This document shows, in pieces, positions 12,630 to 24,851 of a stretch of DNA of 64,000 nucleotides. Source of the stretch: Pseudevernia furfuracea (lineage: Eukaryota > Ascomycota > Lecanoromycetes > Lecanorales > Parmeliaceae); contig JAIUPT010000032.1 in the NCBI GenBank assembly GCA_022315425.1, positions 1,042,501 through 1,106,500 of the forward strand, given 5' to 3'. Position numbers and translations under genes: made by a program. The notes beneath the pieces are model-generated. The model ran no database searches, was not told where the DNA came from, and worked only from the letters and a program-made list of their open reading frames with translations. Position 1 is the stretch's first letter, and every line of letters starts with the position of its first letter.

Positions 12630-13099
12630 TTTTTGCACGCTACGACGATTTCATAAGTAAAGGAGACGCTCACAACGCTGCGATGATGAATGTAAGGATA
12701 TGGGGTCAAGGTACTCAAGGAAACGATGGCCGGCTTTCTAGATTGGTCGGTGACAAGATCTTTGAGTGGTGCAGAATGATAGCTCAACGAGAAATTGCTG
12801 GTAACGGAAGCTCTGCCATCCCTTCTCAGGATCCCTCGATCTCACGCCGGTCGCAGCAGAAAGGCTGTCCGATATCAACGTCCCAACCATGGTGGCATGC
12901 GGGAGGTAGGATGAGACCAGCACGAATGAAGCAATGAAATACGTTGCTCAACGAACACCCGGCGCAAAGCTGGAAGAGTTCGAGACGGCTCATATGATCA
13001 AGTTGGAAAGTCCGTCGGGGTTCATGGACTGGTTGAGAGAATATCTCGACCAGTTTCTACTTTGGGCGTACGCGTATGCGTACTCATTTAGGATGTAAC
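12630..13099 (+). pseudogene. alpha/beta hydrolase C-terminal remnant
   Basis: Fragment of an alpha/beta-fold hydrolase, probably the C-terminal half. It begins with YDDFISKGDAHNAAMMNVRI (about 12640), continues WGQG...RLSRLVGDKIFEWC, then changes frame near 12825. It resumes with LDLTPVAAERLSDINVPTMV, hits an in-frame TAG at about 12907 where a Tyr or similar is expected before DETSTNEAM, and ends with FETAHMIKLESPSGFMDWL and a stop at 13099. The order of the cap-like segment, the VPTMV strand with the acid loop (DET) and the catalytic His loop (TAHM) fits the family. No N-terminal half or nucleophile elbow was found upstream. One frameshift, one nonsense codon and truncation make it a pseudogene. 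Confidence 0.75.
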
Positions 13100-14385
13100 A
13101 CCGCGCGCTTTAATGAGAAGGTGAGCGGCGCTTTTATTAGTGTGAGCAAACGGCCCGGCGTCCTTATAGTAAAGTAATAATATGTAGAGTAAGGTAATCT
13201 AGACTGTATTCACAGCCACGTTTGTCTTTTGGAGCTCACGCTTGGTGTTTATCATTTTATGTTGCTCTCAATCGAATACCCATCTCGACGGCCCCGCACT
13301 GTAGTCAATAGCTTAGGCACTCCTTAGTCCATTTGTCGAATGTTTGAGCCAATCATAGAGCATCAAGACATCTTGGAGAAAGACAATATGTAACATGTGA
13401 CCGTGTTCAATTCAATTTATTGAAAATTGAAATCAACTTCCTTCGCTCCATATCGTAGAGGGACAAGGGAGACAGAGACTCAGAGAGTACCTATACGCTC
13501 GGCCACCGACTTCCACAAGAGATCACACCCCCTCGTACGTCAAATTTGCCCTTCCAAAATCCCAAATTTTCCCTGCCAAGACTATTTCCCACCCCACCTT
13601 GAAATCCCGTGACTTTGATCTCAGGACTCGACCACCAAGCGCGTGATCCACCAAGTGAGTACCTCCCCCCTCCCCCACCACACACCCTGTCAATCCAGCA
13701 CTACCCCATTGTCTGTTGCATGATGCACTCCCCGAAGAACCCGTTGTGTATCCTTTGCTGGGATGCTTCAAGCTTTGAGACCAACAGCGCTCGCTCGATG
13801 ATGAGCTCCCATACCCGTGCAACGTTCACAGATTTGACAAAGACAGGTTGGTGCTTCAATGGCGCTACGATGCTCCAAGGTTGTGAGATAAGACATGGAA
13901 TTTTTAGAGCATTTTGAACTCGGTACCGCGCGTGCTTGCCTCGTGATGCTTTCTTTACACATGACCGCGTGTTGATACCGGCTGACCTTGGTTGTCAACA
14001 GTCCCATTGAGACCTACTTCACCGCTTCTCATTCCATCTTTCGACACAAGGCACCTCGAGTTTTACATGAACGAGACGAAAGTCGCTGATCGGCCTCAAG
14101 GTCACCATTCCACTATCACTTTATTCTAGAGGCGATACACTATATTCTACGGTCGATAGTCGTAACAGGCTCAAGTGCAAGAAGAACGCGGTGCAAAGCA
14201 GGTCTTCCGTTGTCTTCGCCTGTCGGTGCTGGGACTCAGCAAGCCGGCACATTCTCGTGTTAAGGGTGCCAACCGGTAAATACAATCGTATTATAGCTTT
14301 GCTGAGCCTAGCGATACTGAATCTCTCAAATAGACTGGTCATCCGCTCCCAAAACCACCGGCCATCTTTCACTCTGATTGCAAGA
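13100..14385. other. long upstream region of CBF1
   Basis: About 1.3 kb before the bHLH gene with no supported coding sequence. It includes pyrimidine-rich segments (13540-13690) and probably the promoter and a long 5' leader. The reading frame stays open for about 195 bases upstream of the chosen ATG but has no ATG there. Confidence 0.5.
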
Positions 14386-15346
14386 ATGTCTACACGCGGC
14401 TATTCTGAACCTCAGAGTATGCAGCCTGTCCACCACCACAAGTCATCCAATAAGAGGAAACGCGAATCTTCCGACAACACTGGTAACGTGAGGCAGCTTG
14501 GCTCACGACGTGCACCTGCTTCCAACAACGTCCACGGGAATGGACAAGACACCTTAAATTCTTCCCACGATCCATACTCCAACGACTCGAATAATCACGA
14601 CTTTACCAGCATGTCTGAACAGCTTTCTCGACATATTGCTAATGTCAATGCTAATGTGGCTCCTACCACAGCAGCTGCAGCACTTGCTGCGAGTATGCCT
14701 CAATTAACGGTACCGCAACCCACGGACTTTTCTTTCTCGAATTCAGGCTCTGGCACCGATCCAGACCGGCAACTGGATTCTTCGTTTGACATGGGCGGAG
14801 GATCAGATGAGGGTCAAAATCATCACACCCAAGGGACTCCATACAATCTTGACGCCTATCAAGGTGGGGCTGCTGCACACGGACAGGATGCGGATAGTGG
14901 TGGGAAGCCCCCTGTAGGATCGGAGGAGTGGCACAAAGTTCGAAGAGACAACCACAAAGAAGGTGAGTGTTCTTGTGGCTCAATCAGAATCCGGACTCAC
15001 CAAATTTCTAGTGGAACGAAGACGTCGAGAAACCATCAACGAAGGCATCAACGAACTCGCAAAGATAGTCCCAGGCTGCGAGAAGAACAAGGGTTCGATA
15101 TTACAACGTGGTGTGGAGTACATAACACAGCTGAAGGACAACGAGACACGTAACATCGAGAAATGGACACTCGAAAAGCTGTTGACGGATCAGGCCATCT
15201 CGGAACTGAGCTCCAGTGTGGACCGATTAAAGGACGAACTTCAACGCACGCATAGAGAAGTTGCGCGTTGGAGGACGGCTTGTCAGAGCGCAGGATTGGA
15301 GCCGAAAGGCGAGGACGCTGGTGGCACCGGCGACGGTGAAACGTGA
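14386..15346 (+). CDS. CBF1: CBF1-type bHLH transcription factor
   Basis: Basic helix-loop-helix factor of the Cbf1/CPF1 type, which binds CACGTG and in yeasts acts at centromeres and on sulfur-amino-acid genes. Two exons, 14386-14962 and 15012-15346, give 303 residues; the 49-bp intron splits a Val codon inside the basic region. The block runs VGSEEWHKVRRDNHKE, then VERRRRETINEGINELAKIV with the family's His, Glu and Arg DNA contacts, then GCEKNKGSILQRGVEYITQL. A leucine-rich coiled coil follows (about 255-285). The N-terminal half is low-complexity, rich in Asn, Ser and His, with a KRKR patch. The intron-phase match and motif order make the identification firm; target genes are inference. 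Confidence 0.93.
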
Positions 15347-16114
15347 ACTACCCGTCAAGACACAGCCACATGATTGCGGTAGTGTTGCCTTTTATACTAC
15401 CAACACAGGCCTACTGTGACACTAATACTCGCCTCAACCACGTCAGCATTGGTCACAGTTTGATACTCCAACACTTGGGGAATCTCTGTGGTCGATATCC
15501 TCAGCTTGTGGAATCCGATCCTCGCGTGTATATGCTTCATCTAGGCTGTTACGAGATACCGACTCCCTCTTCTACTTCTTCCATTCTTGCTTGCCTTTTT
15601 CACGAAATACATTTACATCCTACGTCATTAGTAACATCGTGGGATTAGGCGTTGGCGGTCCTGGGTGACAGGTCTTTCAATTTTTACATTTGGAATGATG
15701 ATAGGATTGGGTCAACGGGAACTCATGGCGCTCGAGTGTCTCACCAGAATTGCAGTGGGGAATATTGCGGCATTCACAGCTGATGAGGACGCCCCTCTCA
15801 GTGGCGACTCATGTATTACAGTAGAAGACAACAAGTCCGACTTCACAAATGAAACAGAAACCAAGTAAACCTGCATGGTGTGATATTAAGACTGCCGTAT
15901 TTTGGTCTTGGCATCTCCGGCGCCTAAGAACTAGCGCGATCCGAAATGTGTCCTCTTCCACGTCCACCACGGTTTTGTTCACAGACATTCCTTTACAATC
16001 CTGCCATCACCATTCAGACAGCACAGATTTCGAATTGACGCGAAGTTGGAGCTATTGATTACTCCATCGGAATAATTCAATAGTTGAAGTCCGCTCTGCG
16101 GCGACCTGGCAAAG
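15347..16114. other. intergenic region
   Basis: Between CBF1 and SEC61 on the same strand. Small open frames show no family similarity. It probably holds the CBF1 3' UTR and the SEC61 promoter. Confidence 0.5.
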
Positions 16115-18452
16115 ATGAGCGGCCGTAAGTCCTCTTTCTTGCCCCTAGCATCCCATTCATTGCGTACATTTTCCGCTCGATCACCAGCCATTGCTGACGT
16201 ATTATGCTACAGTACGGTTCCTTGATCTGATCAAGCCCTTCACTCCTTTACTTCCCGAAGTTTCGGCTCCAGAGACCAAAACCCCTTTCAACCAGAAGCT
16301 CGTAAGGCGTTTTCTTGAGCTTAGCGTAGGAGGACCCGGAAGCTGAAAAACAACAGATGTGGACGGGCCTGACCCTCTTGATATTTCTGGTGATGAGCCA
16401 GGTACGTTCGGCACGGAGGACGCTGAGGCGACAGTTCTAAAATCTGGCTAGATGCCTCTTTACGGCATAGTATCCTCAGATACTTCGGATCCTCTCTACT
16501 GGCTACGGATGATGTTGGCTAGCAACCGTGGAACCCTTATGGAACTTGGTATAACGCCGATTATTTCTTCGGGCATGGTTTTCCAGCTGTAAGGTTTTGC
16601 ACAGAGGTAGAAATCTGCGCCGGAACATGTGCTAATTTCAACGGACAGTCTTGCAGGCACGCACCTCATTGATGTAAACCTCGATCTGAAGACCGATCGC
16701 GAGCTCTACCAGACAGCCCAAAAGCTATTCGCGCTCATTCTATCCTTTGGGCAAGGTGTGCTTACTCTGCTTTTCTCTTTGATGAACCAAATACATGTAC
16801 TGATAGATTCGGACTCATTAGCCATGGTAAACGTATTGTCTGGCCTCTACGGTCAGCCGGCCGATTTAGGCGCGGGCGTCTGTGTGCTACTTGTAGTCCA
16901 GTTGTGCCTCAGTGGTCTTATCGTTATTCTTCTAGACGAGCTTTTGCAGAAAGGTTACGGATTAGGAAGGTAACCGTGCTCCTCGTTTGAATGCAATGGT
17001 CTGTTTCTGACGAGTCGTTAGCGGAATTTCTCTATTCATCGCAACGAATATTTGTGAATCCATTGTATGGAAGGCCTTTTCTCCCACGACCATCAATACA
17101 GGCCGAGGTCCTGAATTTGAAGGCGCTGTTATTGCACTCTTCCACCTCCTCCTCACGTGGCCAGACAAGCAGAGAGCGTTGCAGGAGGCGTTTTACCGCC
17201 AGAATCTTCCCAACATCATGAACCTACTTGCAACCCTGGTGGTCTTTGCCGCCGTGATATACCTTCAGGGATTCCGCGTTGAAATACCAGTCAAGAGCTC
17301 ACGACAGCGCGGAATGCGCGGTAGCTATCCTGTCAGATTGTTCTAGTACGCGTTGCCCTCCATTCTTCCTTGGAGCTTTTTCTATGACTCAGAAGACAAT
17401 TTTAGAAAGTACGCTGACTGAAATATCTTCGAAGCACTTCTAATATGCCGATTATGCTGCAATCAGCGCTCAGCTCCAATATCTTCCTTGTTTCGCAGAT
17501 GCTGTATTCTAGATTCAGTGACAACCTCCTTGTCAAGTTGCTTGGAGTTTGGGAACCAAGAGAGGGTTTGTACACACAGCCCTTTCCGCATTGATCCATT
17601 TACCTTTTCTAATGAGCTGGTTTCGCAATTGACTGACCGAAAACTAGGCAGCGCTCAGCTTTATGCTAGCTCCGGGATTGCTTATTATGTGAGTCTTCTC
17701 CTCGTAGTGTTTCCCCCCACGTATTACCGCATCTTGAGTTATAAGACATGTTTGAAAGTACTCGTACTCGTACTCCTGGGGCATTCTTCACACCTCAAAT
17801 CTCATTCTAAAGAAGGAACGCTGACTTTGAAATCATGAAGATGTCCCCACCGCTCAACTTTGCGGAAGCAATACTTGATCCCGTTGTAAGCAAATCCTCC
17901 AGCTTCAATTCCTAATCCATACCTTTATTTGGGTCATAAAACACGATTTGGGAGTGGAAAAATAAGCCCCGCAACTGTTTTGTGACTCAATCCTGATCTC
18001 TGATGAGGAAATCACTGACGGGAGGTGTTGCAGAAAACTTCAGTTTATGTCGTATTTATGTTAACCGCATGCGCAATTTTCTCGAAGACCTGGATCGAAG
18101 TCAGCGGCTCTGCACCACGAGATGTAGCAAAGCAGCTCAAGGAACAAGGGCTTGTCATGGCTGGGCACCGGGAACAAAGCATGTACAGAGAGCTCAAGAG
18201 GATCATTCCCACTGCGGCAGCATTCGGTGGAGCGTGTATTGGCGCTCTGTCCGTCGCCAGTGATCTCCTGGGTGCTTTAGGCTCAGGAACGGGTATACTG
18301 CTGGCTGTGACGTGAGTACTGTCCCAATTTTGCTTGGCTGCTAAATACTTGAATATTTGAGCTAACAAAATGGTAGCATTATCTACGGATATTTTGAAAT
18401 TGCGGCAAAGGAAGGCGATATGGCTGGGCTGAAGGGAATGGTGATGGGATGA
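16115..18452 (+). CDS. SEC61: Sec61 alpha translocon channel
   Basis: Pore-forming subunit of the ER protein translocon, a 10-TM protein. Twelve exons keep phase: 16115-16124, 16213-16301, 16357-16401, 16452-16588, 16649-16755, 16822-16969, 17022-17345, 17435-17565, 17648-17688, 17841-17885, 18034-18311 and 18377-18452, giving 476 residues, the usual length. The first exon is only 10 bases (MSG plus one base). Conserved segments are present in order: RFLDLIKPFTPLLPEV (plug region), PLYGIVSSDTSDPLYWLR, ELLQKGYGLGSGISLF, QGFRVEIPVKSSRQRGMRGS, LGVWEPREGSAQLY, EVSGSAPRDVAKQL and MYRELKRIIPTAAAFGG. Nothing is missing, so despite its fragmented open frames the gene is intact. Intron density is the highest in the window. 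Confidence 0.95.
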
Positions 18453-18898
18453 AAAGGCGAAATCTCTGGATCTCATCTATCCAGATCATCCGACGCATGG
18501 AAGAAGAGATTATGTGGGGAAGGGACCATGGAGGTGGTTGAGGATGAATTCCAAGGTCTGGTAAAAGTGTGCATATGATAAGGCATACCTTTGTATATAT
18601 ACATGTACGACTGGATCGATGCCGGAATCATAATTCAAAAGTCTGAGACATTGCTCTCATCTCCATATGGGTGCGGGCTGACAACCGGAGAACACGGCCA
18701 TCGCCGAGGAAGAATTCCTATGTCTCGTTGTTTTAAATTGGGACTCTGAGGGTAGGTATAATCGACGTTTGACAAACTGATCGAAGCCTAGAGTCCAACC
18801 ATGTCAGGATTCACTGTTGCACTTTCTAGCGAAGATCGTTGTTTAGCCCCCATCCAATCTCATGTCCGGTAATCCGCGTTGATTGTCACTAATCGAGG
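18453..18898. other. convergent 3' intergenic region
   Basis: Lies between the 3' ends of SEC61 (+) and ARG7 (-). No gene seen; TATATATACATGTA-like sequence near 18594 is probably 3' UTR. Confidence 0.5.
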
Positions 18899-20382
18899 TC
18901 AGCCTCTGCCTTTACATCGTGTGATCCAAATCGGACGTGACCCACCGTATTCATGGCTGAAGTCGCAAAACCAATAACTGGCCTCTTCCTTACCGCTTCC
19001 ATCCCCGCCGCCCCCCAGATTCACGAGGATTTCGAGGTCCTCGTCGGCCAGGATCTGGGCAGCACGGTTTTCATCCACGGCCTCGGGCTCCCCGTTTACG
19101 ACGAGTTTGAGGGGGTCGGACCCATCGCTTGGCACGAAGCTGACGGATGTCCGGGCTGGGATGACGGTTTTCGAGGACGACAGGCCCTGTGTGTAGCCAA
19201 TCGCGCATAGGATTCGGCCCCAGTTTGCGTCTTTGCCGTACAGGGCTGTTTTGACCAAGGGGTCACGGGCGATGGATGATGCTATGAGTTTGGTGTCCGG
19301 GAAAGAGGGTGAGTTGATGACCTTGACTCGCACGAATTTGGTAGCTCCCTCGCCGTCTCGCACAACCAGTTGGGAGAGCTGCTGCGTGAATTCCGTGAGC
19401 ACTCTCTGCATTGCTACTCCATCCTCTGAGGTAGGCGAAGTGATGGGCTGGCCACCAGCGGCGCCATTAGCGAGGACGGCGAGGGTGTCGTTGGTGCTTG
19501 TGCTGCCGTCTATGCTTATGGCGTTGAAGGAGCGCTCGACGGCGTGGGTGAGAAGAGGTTGGAGGGTTGAGGCTGGGATGGGAGCATCGGTGCAGAGGAT
19601 GCCGAGGAGAGTGGCCATGTTTGGATGGATCATGCCGGCACCTTTGGTCATTCCTGCTATTGAGTAGGTGATAGACGGAGAAGACGGCAGGGTGAAAGTC
19701 ATGGAGAGGAGTTTGGGAAAGGTGTCGGTAGTACATATCGATCGGGCGGTTTTAAGCCATGAGTCGTGCGAGTTTTGGAGATCAGACACCGCTTTGGGGA
19801 CGGCCTGGAGAATCTTCTTGATGGGAAGGCGTTGGCCAATTACTCCAGTGGACATGACGAGAGTGCTGTCCGGGGTCGAAGAGTCGGGTAGTAACCCGTC
19901 AAGGGATGCCGCCATGCTAGTAGCATCCTCGAGCCCCCCTTTTCCTGTGACAGCGTTTGCGCAGCCGGAATTGATGATCACGGATCTGATACCCTCACCG
20001 GAACGTTTCTTGAGGATGTTTCGACTAATTGTGACAGGGGCGGCCTGGAATATGTTCTGCGTGAACACCGCAGCAGCGGATGCCGGCCTTTCGGATGTCA
20101 GGAGTGCGAGGTCTGGAAAGCGTGTGTTGGACGCCTTTACGCCCACATGGGTGCCCGAAACCAGGAATCCTTTGGGGTAAGTGCCTGTTGTGGGGACATA
20201 TTTCTGTTTCGCCGCGGGAATGGATCCGTCCACTGGGGCGGAGTAGTGCCTTATTTGTCTGCACACTGATAAGGAAGCCTGACCACCGGTGGAGACTACT
20301 GATGGTTAACAACGAGAAATATGGTGACATTGGTCTGTCAAAGACGAGAGGAGAACTGACATGTTTTTCGAAAAGCTGCCAT
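18899..20382 (-). CDS. ARG7: Ornithine acetyltransferase, mitochondrial
   Basis: Bifunctional glutamate N-acetyltransferase/ornithine acetyltransferase (ArgJ family), which recycles acetyl groups in arginine biosynthesis in the mitochondrial matrix. Exon 1 (20361-20382, MAAFRKT) joins exon 2 (18899-20265) through a 95-bp intron, giving about 462 residues. The short basic N-terminus (RKT...RQIRHYS) fits mitochondrial import. The autocleavage site is present: KGAGMIHPNMATLLGIL, with the Thr nucleophile near residue 223. Other family blocks are GVIGQRLP, SIDGSTSTNDT and GKDANWGRIL. The C-terminus departs from the family after the YWFCDFSHEY motif; a small 3' intron from the GTGGGT after that motif may give a different short tail. 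A TGAGTCA box lies about 92 bp upstream of the ATG. Confidence 0.93.
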
Positions 20383-21055
20383 GCTGGATAGGTAAAAACA
20401 GAAAAAGCGAAAAGACTCAGTATGACATTTGTAAAAGAGTAAAAGCAGTAAAAGAATAAATATAATATTTCAATGAGTCACATCTACCTAGGCAATGGTG
20501 GTACAAAAGGCTTGGGTAGGAAATGGTGAGTTAATACGCAAATAAACGATTGATCGTGAAAGAAGATACTCTATTTTCTCAGCTTTTCTTTTGCCCACTA
20601 TGATCCCGGAGTAGCTGGATAATGATAATCTTTTGATGGAGTCTATCAGTCCTTGCGTGTAGAATGGTAAAGAATCAAGAATCGTCAAATATTTGAGCAA
20701 GTGGTTTTCTTTTTTTCCCATGCGAATTGGATTTCTTACCAAGTCACCAAGTCAATTTCCTCCCAGTACCACTTCCGCTAAGAACTAAGCTAACGTAACA
20801 AACTGCCATGGGCCGTCCCGTAAGCGCATCGGCCTAAGAGGCTAAGGTACTGTAAATTACCTATTGACCTGAGCTTAGTCAGTTTCAGCCAGTAGTAGTA
20901 ATTGGATCCCCACTCCCAGTGGTTACTTTCATTTTTCATGCATCTGCCATTTGGTTGCCTGTGTGTTGAGCAGGTCGGGCCTACCGCAATTGACAAACCA
21001 AGTCAGGAAAACGGGTTCCGACAATGCGCAGACATCGACCGAATCTTGACCGAAT
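20383..21055. other. divergent promoter region ARG7/SEC8
   Basis: Shared upstream region of ARG7 (-) and SEC8 (+), with A-rich tracts at 20395-20470. It contains the TGAGTCA box listed separately. No coding pattern was seen. Confidence 0.55.
20474..20480. promoter_or_regulatory. putative CPC1/GCN4 box
   Basis: TGAGTCA, the general amino-acid-control element TGASTCA bound by Gcn4/CpcA/CPC1 bZIP factors, lies 92 bp upstream of the ARG7 start. The position and the arginine-biosynthetic gene fit the known regulation in fungi. Binding is inferred; seven-base matches also occur by chance elsewhere in the window. Confidence 0.5.
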
Positions 21056-24000
21056 ATGTCATATAGCAACGGCTACACCAATGGCAGCTACAGGACCAAT
21101 CGCTATGAAGATTCACAAGAGGATAGCGACTCCGTAGGAGGCAGCCGACAACGTCGTGCAGGAGGTTATGGAGCATTTTATGACGGCGCTCCCTCGGTCC
21201 CAGCAGAAACCGAAGCTCAACCACCTCCACCCTCCTTTCGACGGCAAGGCGCCGATAATTTAGGCGGGGGATCAGGGTTATCTGTATCCAGAACAAGGGA
21301 CAACGAGGGTTATGATACAAGTAGGAGTCGTGACAGAGGTGCGCGTGGTCAGAACGGTGCAAGGCAGCACGGCAGTGGACCAGGAGGTAGACAGATTGAA
21401 GGTCAGTCGCTGCCTTACTGCTGGACATCGACGGAAAGAGCAACAACAGTGCTCGGTGCAATTCCGCTATCCAATTGAAGTGTACCTCTATTTTCAATAA
21501 GCATATTGAGCCATAAATACACACTAGAGCTAATGCTTTTCTTTGATCAGGGGTTCTCGACCACATACACGAAAACTGGGATATCATAACCAAAGATGAC
21601 TGTGTGCCTGTTCATATCGCTCTGCAGTTGATGGATTACAGCTCTCTTGGGCGTGGCAATGATTATCAAGACTTCCAGCGGACGAATAGACACCTGCAGA
21701 AAGCGCTCAAGGCAATTGTGAACGGTCAGATTCTTCTTTTGGGTTACCATATATCTATCTATACATTAGCTGAAGACTCTTAGAACACCACCAGGGTTTC
21801 AATAGCTCTATTGGAACTTTTCACAAGATTCAGGCCAGCATCCATGCATCGCAAAGCCGCGTCCGGTCATTGCGGGACTCAGTCCAAGGCGCAAAATCCA
21901 ATCTAATGGTCACGAAACCCGAGTTGAAAGGATTGGGCTCGTCTTCGCAAAAATATGATGATATGCTGCAGATCTTGGGACAGATTGAGAAGCTACAGTT
22001 GGTGCCTGAACAGCTGGACGCTCGGATTTCAGACAAGCATTTCCTACCCGCTGTTGATCTTCTACAAGATGCCTTAAGGATCATACGAAGATCCGACATG
22101 GAAAACATAGGCGCCTTGACAGATCTTAGGATCTATTTCAGCAACCAAGAGACATCATTAACAGACATACTTATCGAGGAGCTCCATGATCATCTTTATC
22201 TGAAGTCCCCTTATTGTCAAGACCGTTGGAAACCATACACTGGAGATGGAGCAAACATTAGCGCATCCGAGACAGGCAAGGTTTCACTACCCAACACATG
22301 GGGCAGGCCCCTGTATCGATTCTTGGACAGCCTCGATACGACTTCGCCACTGGACGACGATGCATCTCAAAACCCCGAGACTGATAGCTTTCACTACATT
22401 CACATGGTCATCGAGTCGTTGAATAAGCTGGGCCATTTAGACGTGGCAGTTGACCGTATGGAGCAACGACTTCCCGTCGAGCTATTTGCCATTGTCGATA
22501 GAACCAACCAAGAGGTCGATCTCCGCCATCCAGCGCATAAGCTTGGCCCGCTCAAGCCCGAGAAAACACTGCTTGAATCCAGTTGGGATAATACAACTGG
22601 TGGGAGCGTTGTACTCAATGACCTTTTGTGGACACTGTTCTCCAAGCTTGAAGCAATTGCTGAAGGACATCGTGCATTCCATGACGTTGTTGCAGGCATT
22701 GTCAAGCGGGAAAGACTGAGCCATCCTGAGAGTCTAACAAGGGGATTCAAAGAGATGTGGAAATTGTACCAAAGCGAGGTAATAATTAGACCCCAGAAGA
22801 GAAAGCATGGATCTCCGCTGACACATCTAGATGCGATCGCTGCTCCATGATTATTTGGCAACGGATGAAAATCAATCGTATAGGCTTGGTCGCCAGCCTG
22901 CCGGAGAGGCAAATATATTCCACAAAAATCACCGAGAGAGGAACAAGGTATTCATCGTTCATCAGGATGCAAGGGCGGTGCTGACAAGCTAAAGCGTGTA
23001 TTCAAATTGTCCGAGATTGATCAGAAGTCGGCCGACTTGGCCGCAGATCAACGAGATCTTGATCAAATACTTCAGGCTTCTGTACCCGGACTAGTCTCCA
23101 AATCACAGAGGCGGTCTGGTGTCTCGCATAGTAACACCAAGCTCACCACTGATGGTCCGGTTGCGAGCCACAAGCTACTTGTGGATCCCAGCGTCTTCAA
23201 CATTAGCTCTCTTCTCCCACCTTCGTTGTCCTTCCTGCAGCGACTGAGAGATATTGTCCCTCATGACTCGGGTATCGCGATGAGCACACTGACCTCCTTC
23301 CTCGACGAATTTCTCGTTAATGTGTTCCAACCTCAGCTTGAGGAGACTGTCACGGAGTCGTGTACTCAGTCCTTCGCTGAGCTTGATGCTTTTCAAAAAG
23401 ACTCGCAATGGTCCCAGCATGCTGTGCGGCCAATATTCAAAGCAAGTTCCCGAAAACCTTTTTCGATCACTTTGCTGACTTCCCCAGGGCACATTTCATT
23501 TCTTCACGTTAATTAAATCTTTCTGCAAATTGCTCGATACTATACCCCCTGATTTGACTTCTACGCAATTGATTATTACCCAAATGGTTGCTTATTACGA
23601 CAAATGCTGTGAATGCTACAGAGGTATGCAAACCCCTCGATCTTGCTAATCTAAAGCTAAAAAGCTCTAGCTCTGGTAAGAAGGCCACAGTTACATGCAC
23701 AGGATGATGTGCGATTAAAGACCGCAGCCGCAATGGCAGACTCTGGAGAGGTTCGGGAGGTTGCCGAGAAATTGTTGAAAGGCTTGGTCAAAGAGGAAGA
23801 AGACGATCCTTTGCATAAGGTACAGGCAGACCATCTTTGAACAATCCATTTCGCTAATGGTTCCTAGGAGGCCAAGATGCTCATCGCCAAGACCAATGAG
23901 AGGCCGCTAGATCCATTCGACATTATCTCCGATCGAAGGTCCGTGACAGCTCTCTGCTTAATGTACTCTAGCATGGTAAGCATCCCTTTGACGAACAACC

Positions 24001-24851
24001 GTGGCTTCAGAAGCATACTACTGACTAAAATTTTGCAGCAATGGCTAGCAATCCAATTGCAGCAGCTTCGACGCATTATACCGGAGAATTCGCGATCCCA
24101 TCGCGACTCAAAGCCTCACCACACACGACAGTTATCCCTTCTCAGTTCACCCCAGAACATCGACCCAAACACCCCTATATATCTCCCCATGACCCAGGAG
24201 ACTGCCGAAGCCTTCGACAGCATCTTGGCCTCCATGCGTACGCTTGCTACTACGGCCCTGTTGACCCTCCAAATCGACATACGCCTAGGCGTCATCCACA
24301 TGCTCACGAGGACACTCCATGCACCTTACTTACTCGCTCAGCAAGCTCAGGATCCTGATCCTTCGATCCTCTCCCTCAACGCTGACCTCCTTTCTTTCGC
24401 CGACAATCTTTCCACACATCTCGACGCTTCAGTCCAGCAATTTATCACCAATGGTCTTGCTCTGCTCATCGATACCTTACTTGTCTCCAACGCTTTTCAG
24501 ATTACGGCAGGCATGAACGACCACGGATGCGGCAGGATGCAACTCAATATCTTGGTCCTTTCACAAAACCTGAAAACGGTTCAGACGAGCAGCGATGACC
24601 ATAGTAATGAGCTTGACCGCAGCATGCGTTTTTACAACCTCTTCATGGAAGGTGCCGACAGCATTGTGGAGCGAGCAAAAGACCGTGGCGGAGAGGGATT
24701 GGAAGGATTTGATCTCGAAGAACTGAAAGCGCTGGTCGAGCTGTGGTATAGAGATGGCATTGAGAGTGGAGCAAGGGAAGTGCAAGTTAAAAGTAGAAGG
24801 GAGCTGGGCGACAAGCTGTTGGTGCTCAGTGAATGTCTATGGAACAGGTAA
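21056..24851 (+). CDS. SEC8: Exocyst subunit Sec8
   Basis: Exocyst component that tethers secretory vesicles to the plasma membrane at hyphal tips. Nine exons in phase: 21056-21401, 21551-21724, 21784-22778, 22831-22947, 22995-23441, 23488-23623, 23671-23819, 23868-23975 and 24039-24851; 1094 residues. The N-terminus is a disordered Ser/Gly/Arg-rich region. The Sec8 N-terminal domain starts with VLDHIHENWDIITKDDCVPV and has a coiled-coil stretch (IHASQSRVRSLRDSVQ). Later family blocks include TQMVAYYDKCCECYRALV and RPLDPFDIISDRRSVTAL. The intron at 23442-23487 has a GC donor (GCAAGT). All joins agree with the family alignment as I know it. Confidence 0.92.

Noticed and set aside
17153..17158. 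CACGTG as a CBF1 target site
   Set aside because: It lies within a SEC61 exon and is expected by chance.
16115..18452. SEC61 as a pseudogene
   Set aside because: Broken open frames first suggested decay, but every gap is a phase-consistent intron and all 476 residues are recovered.
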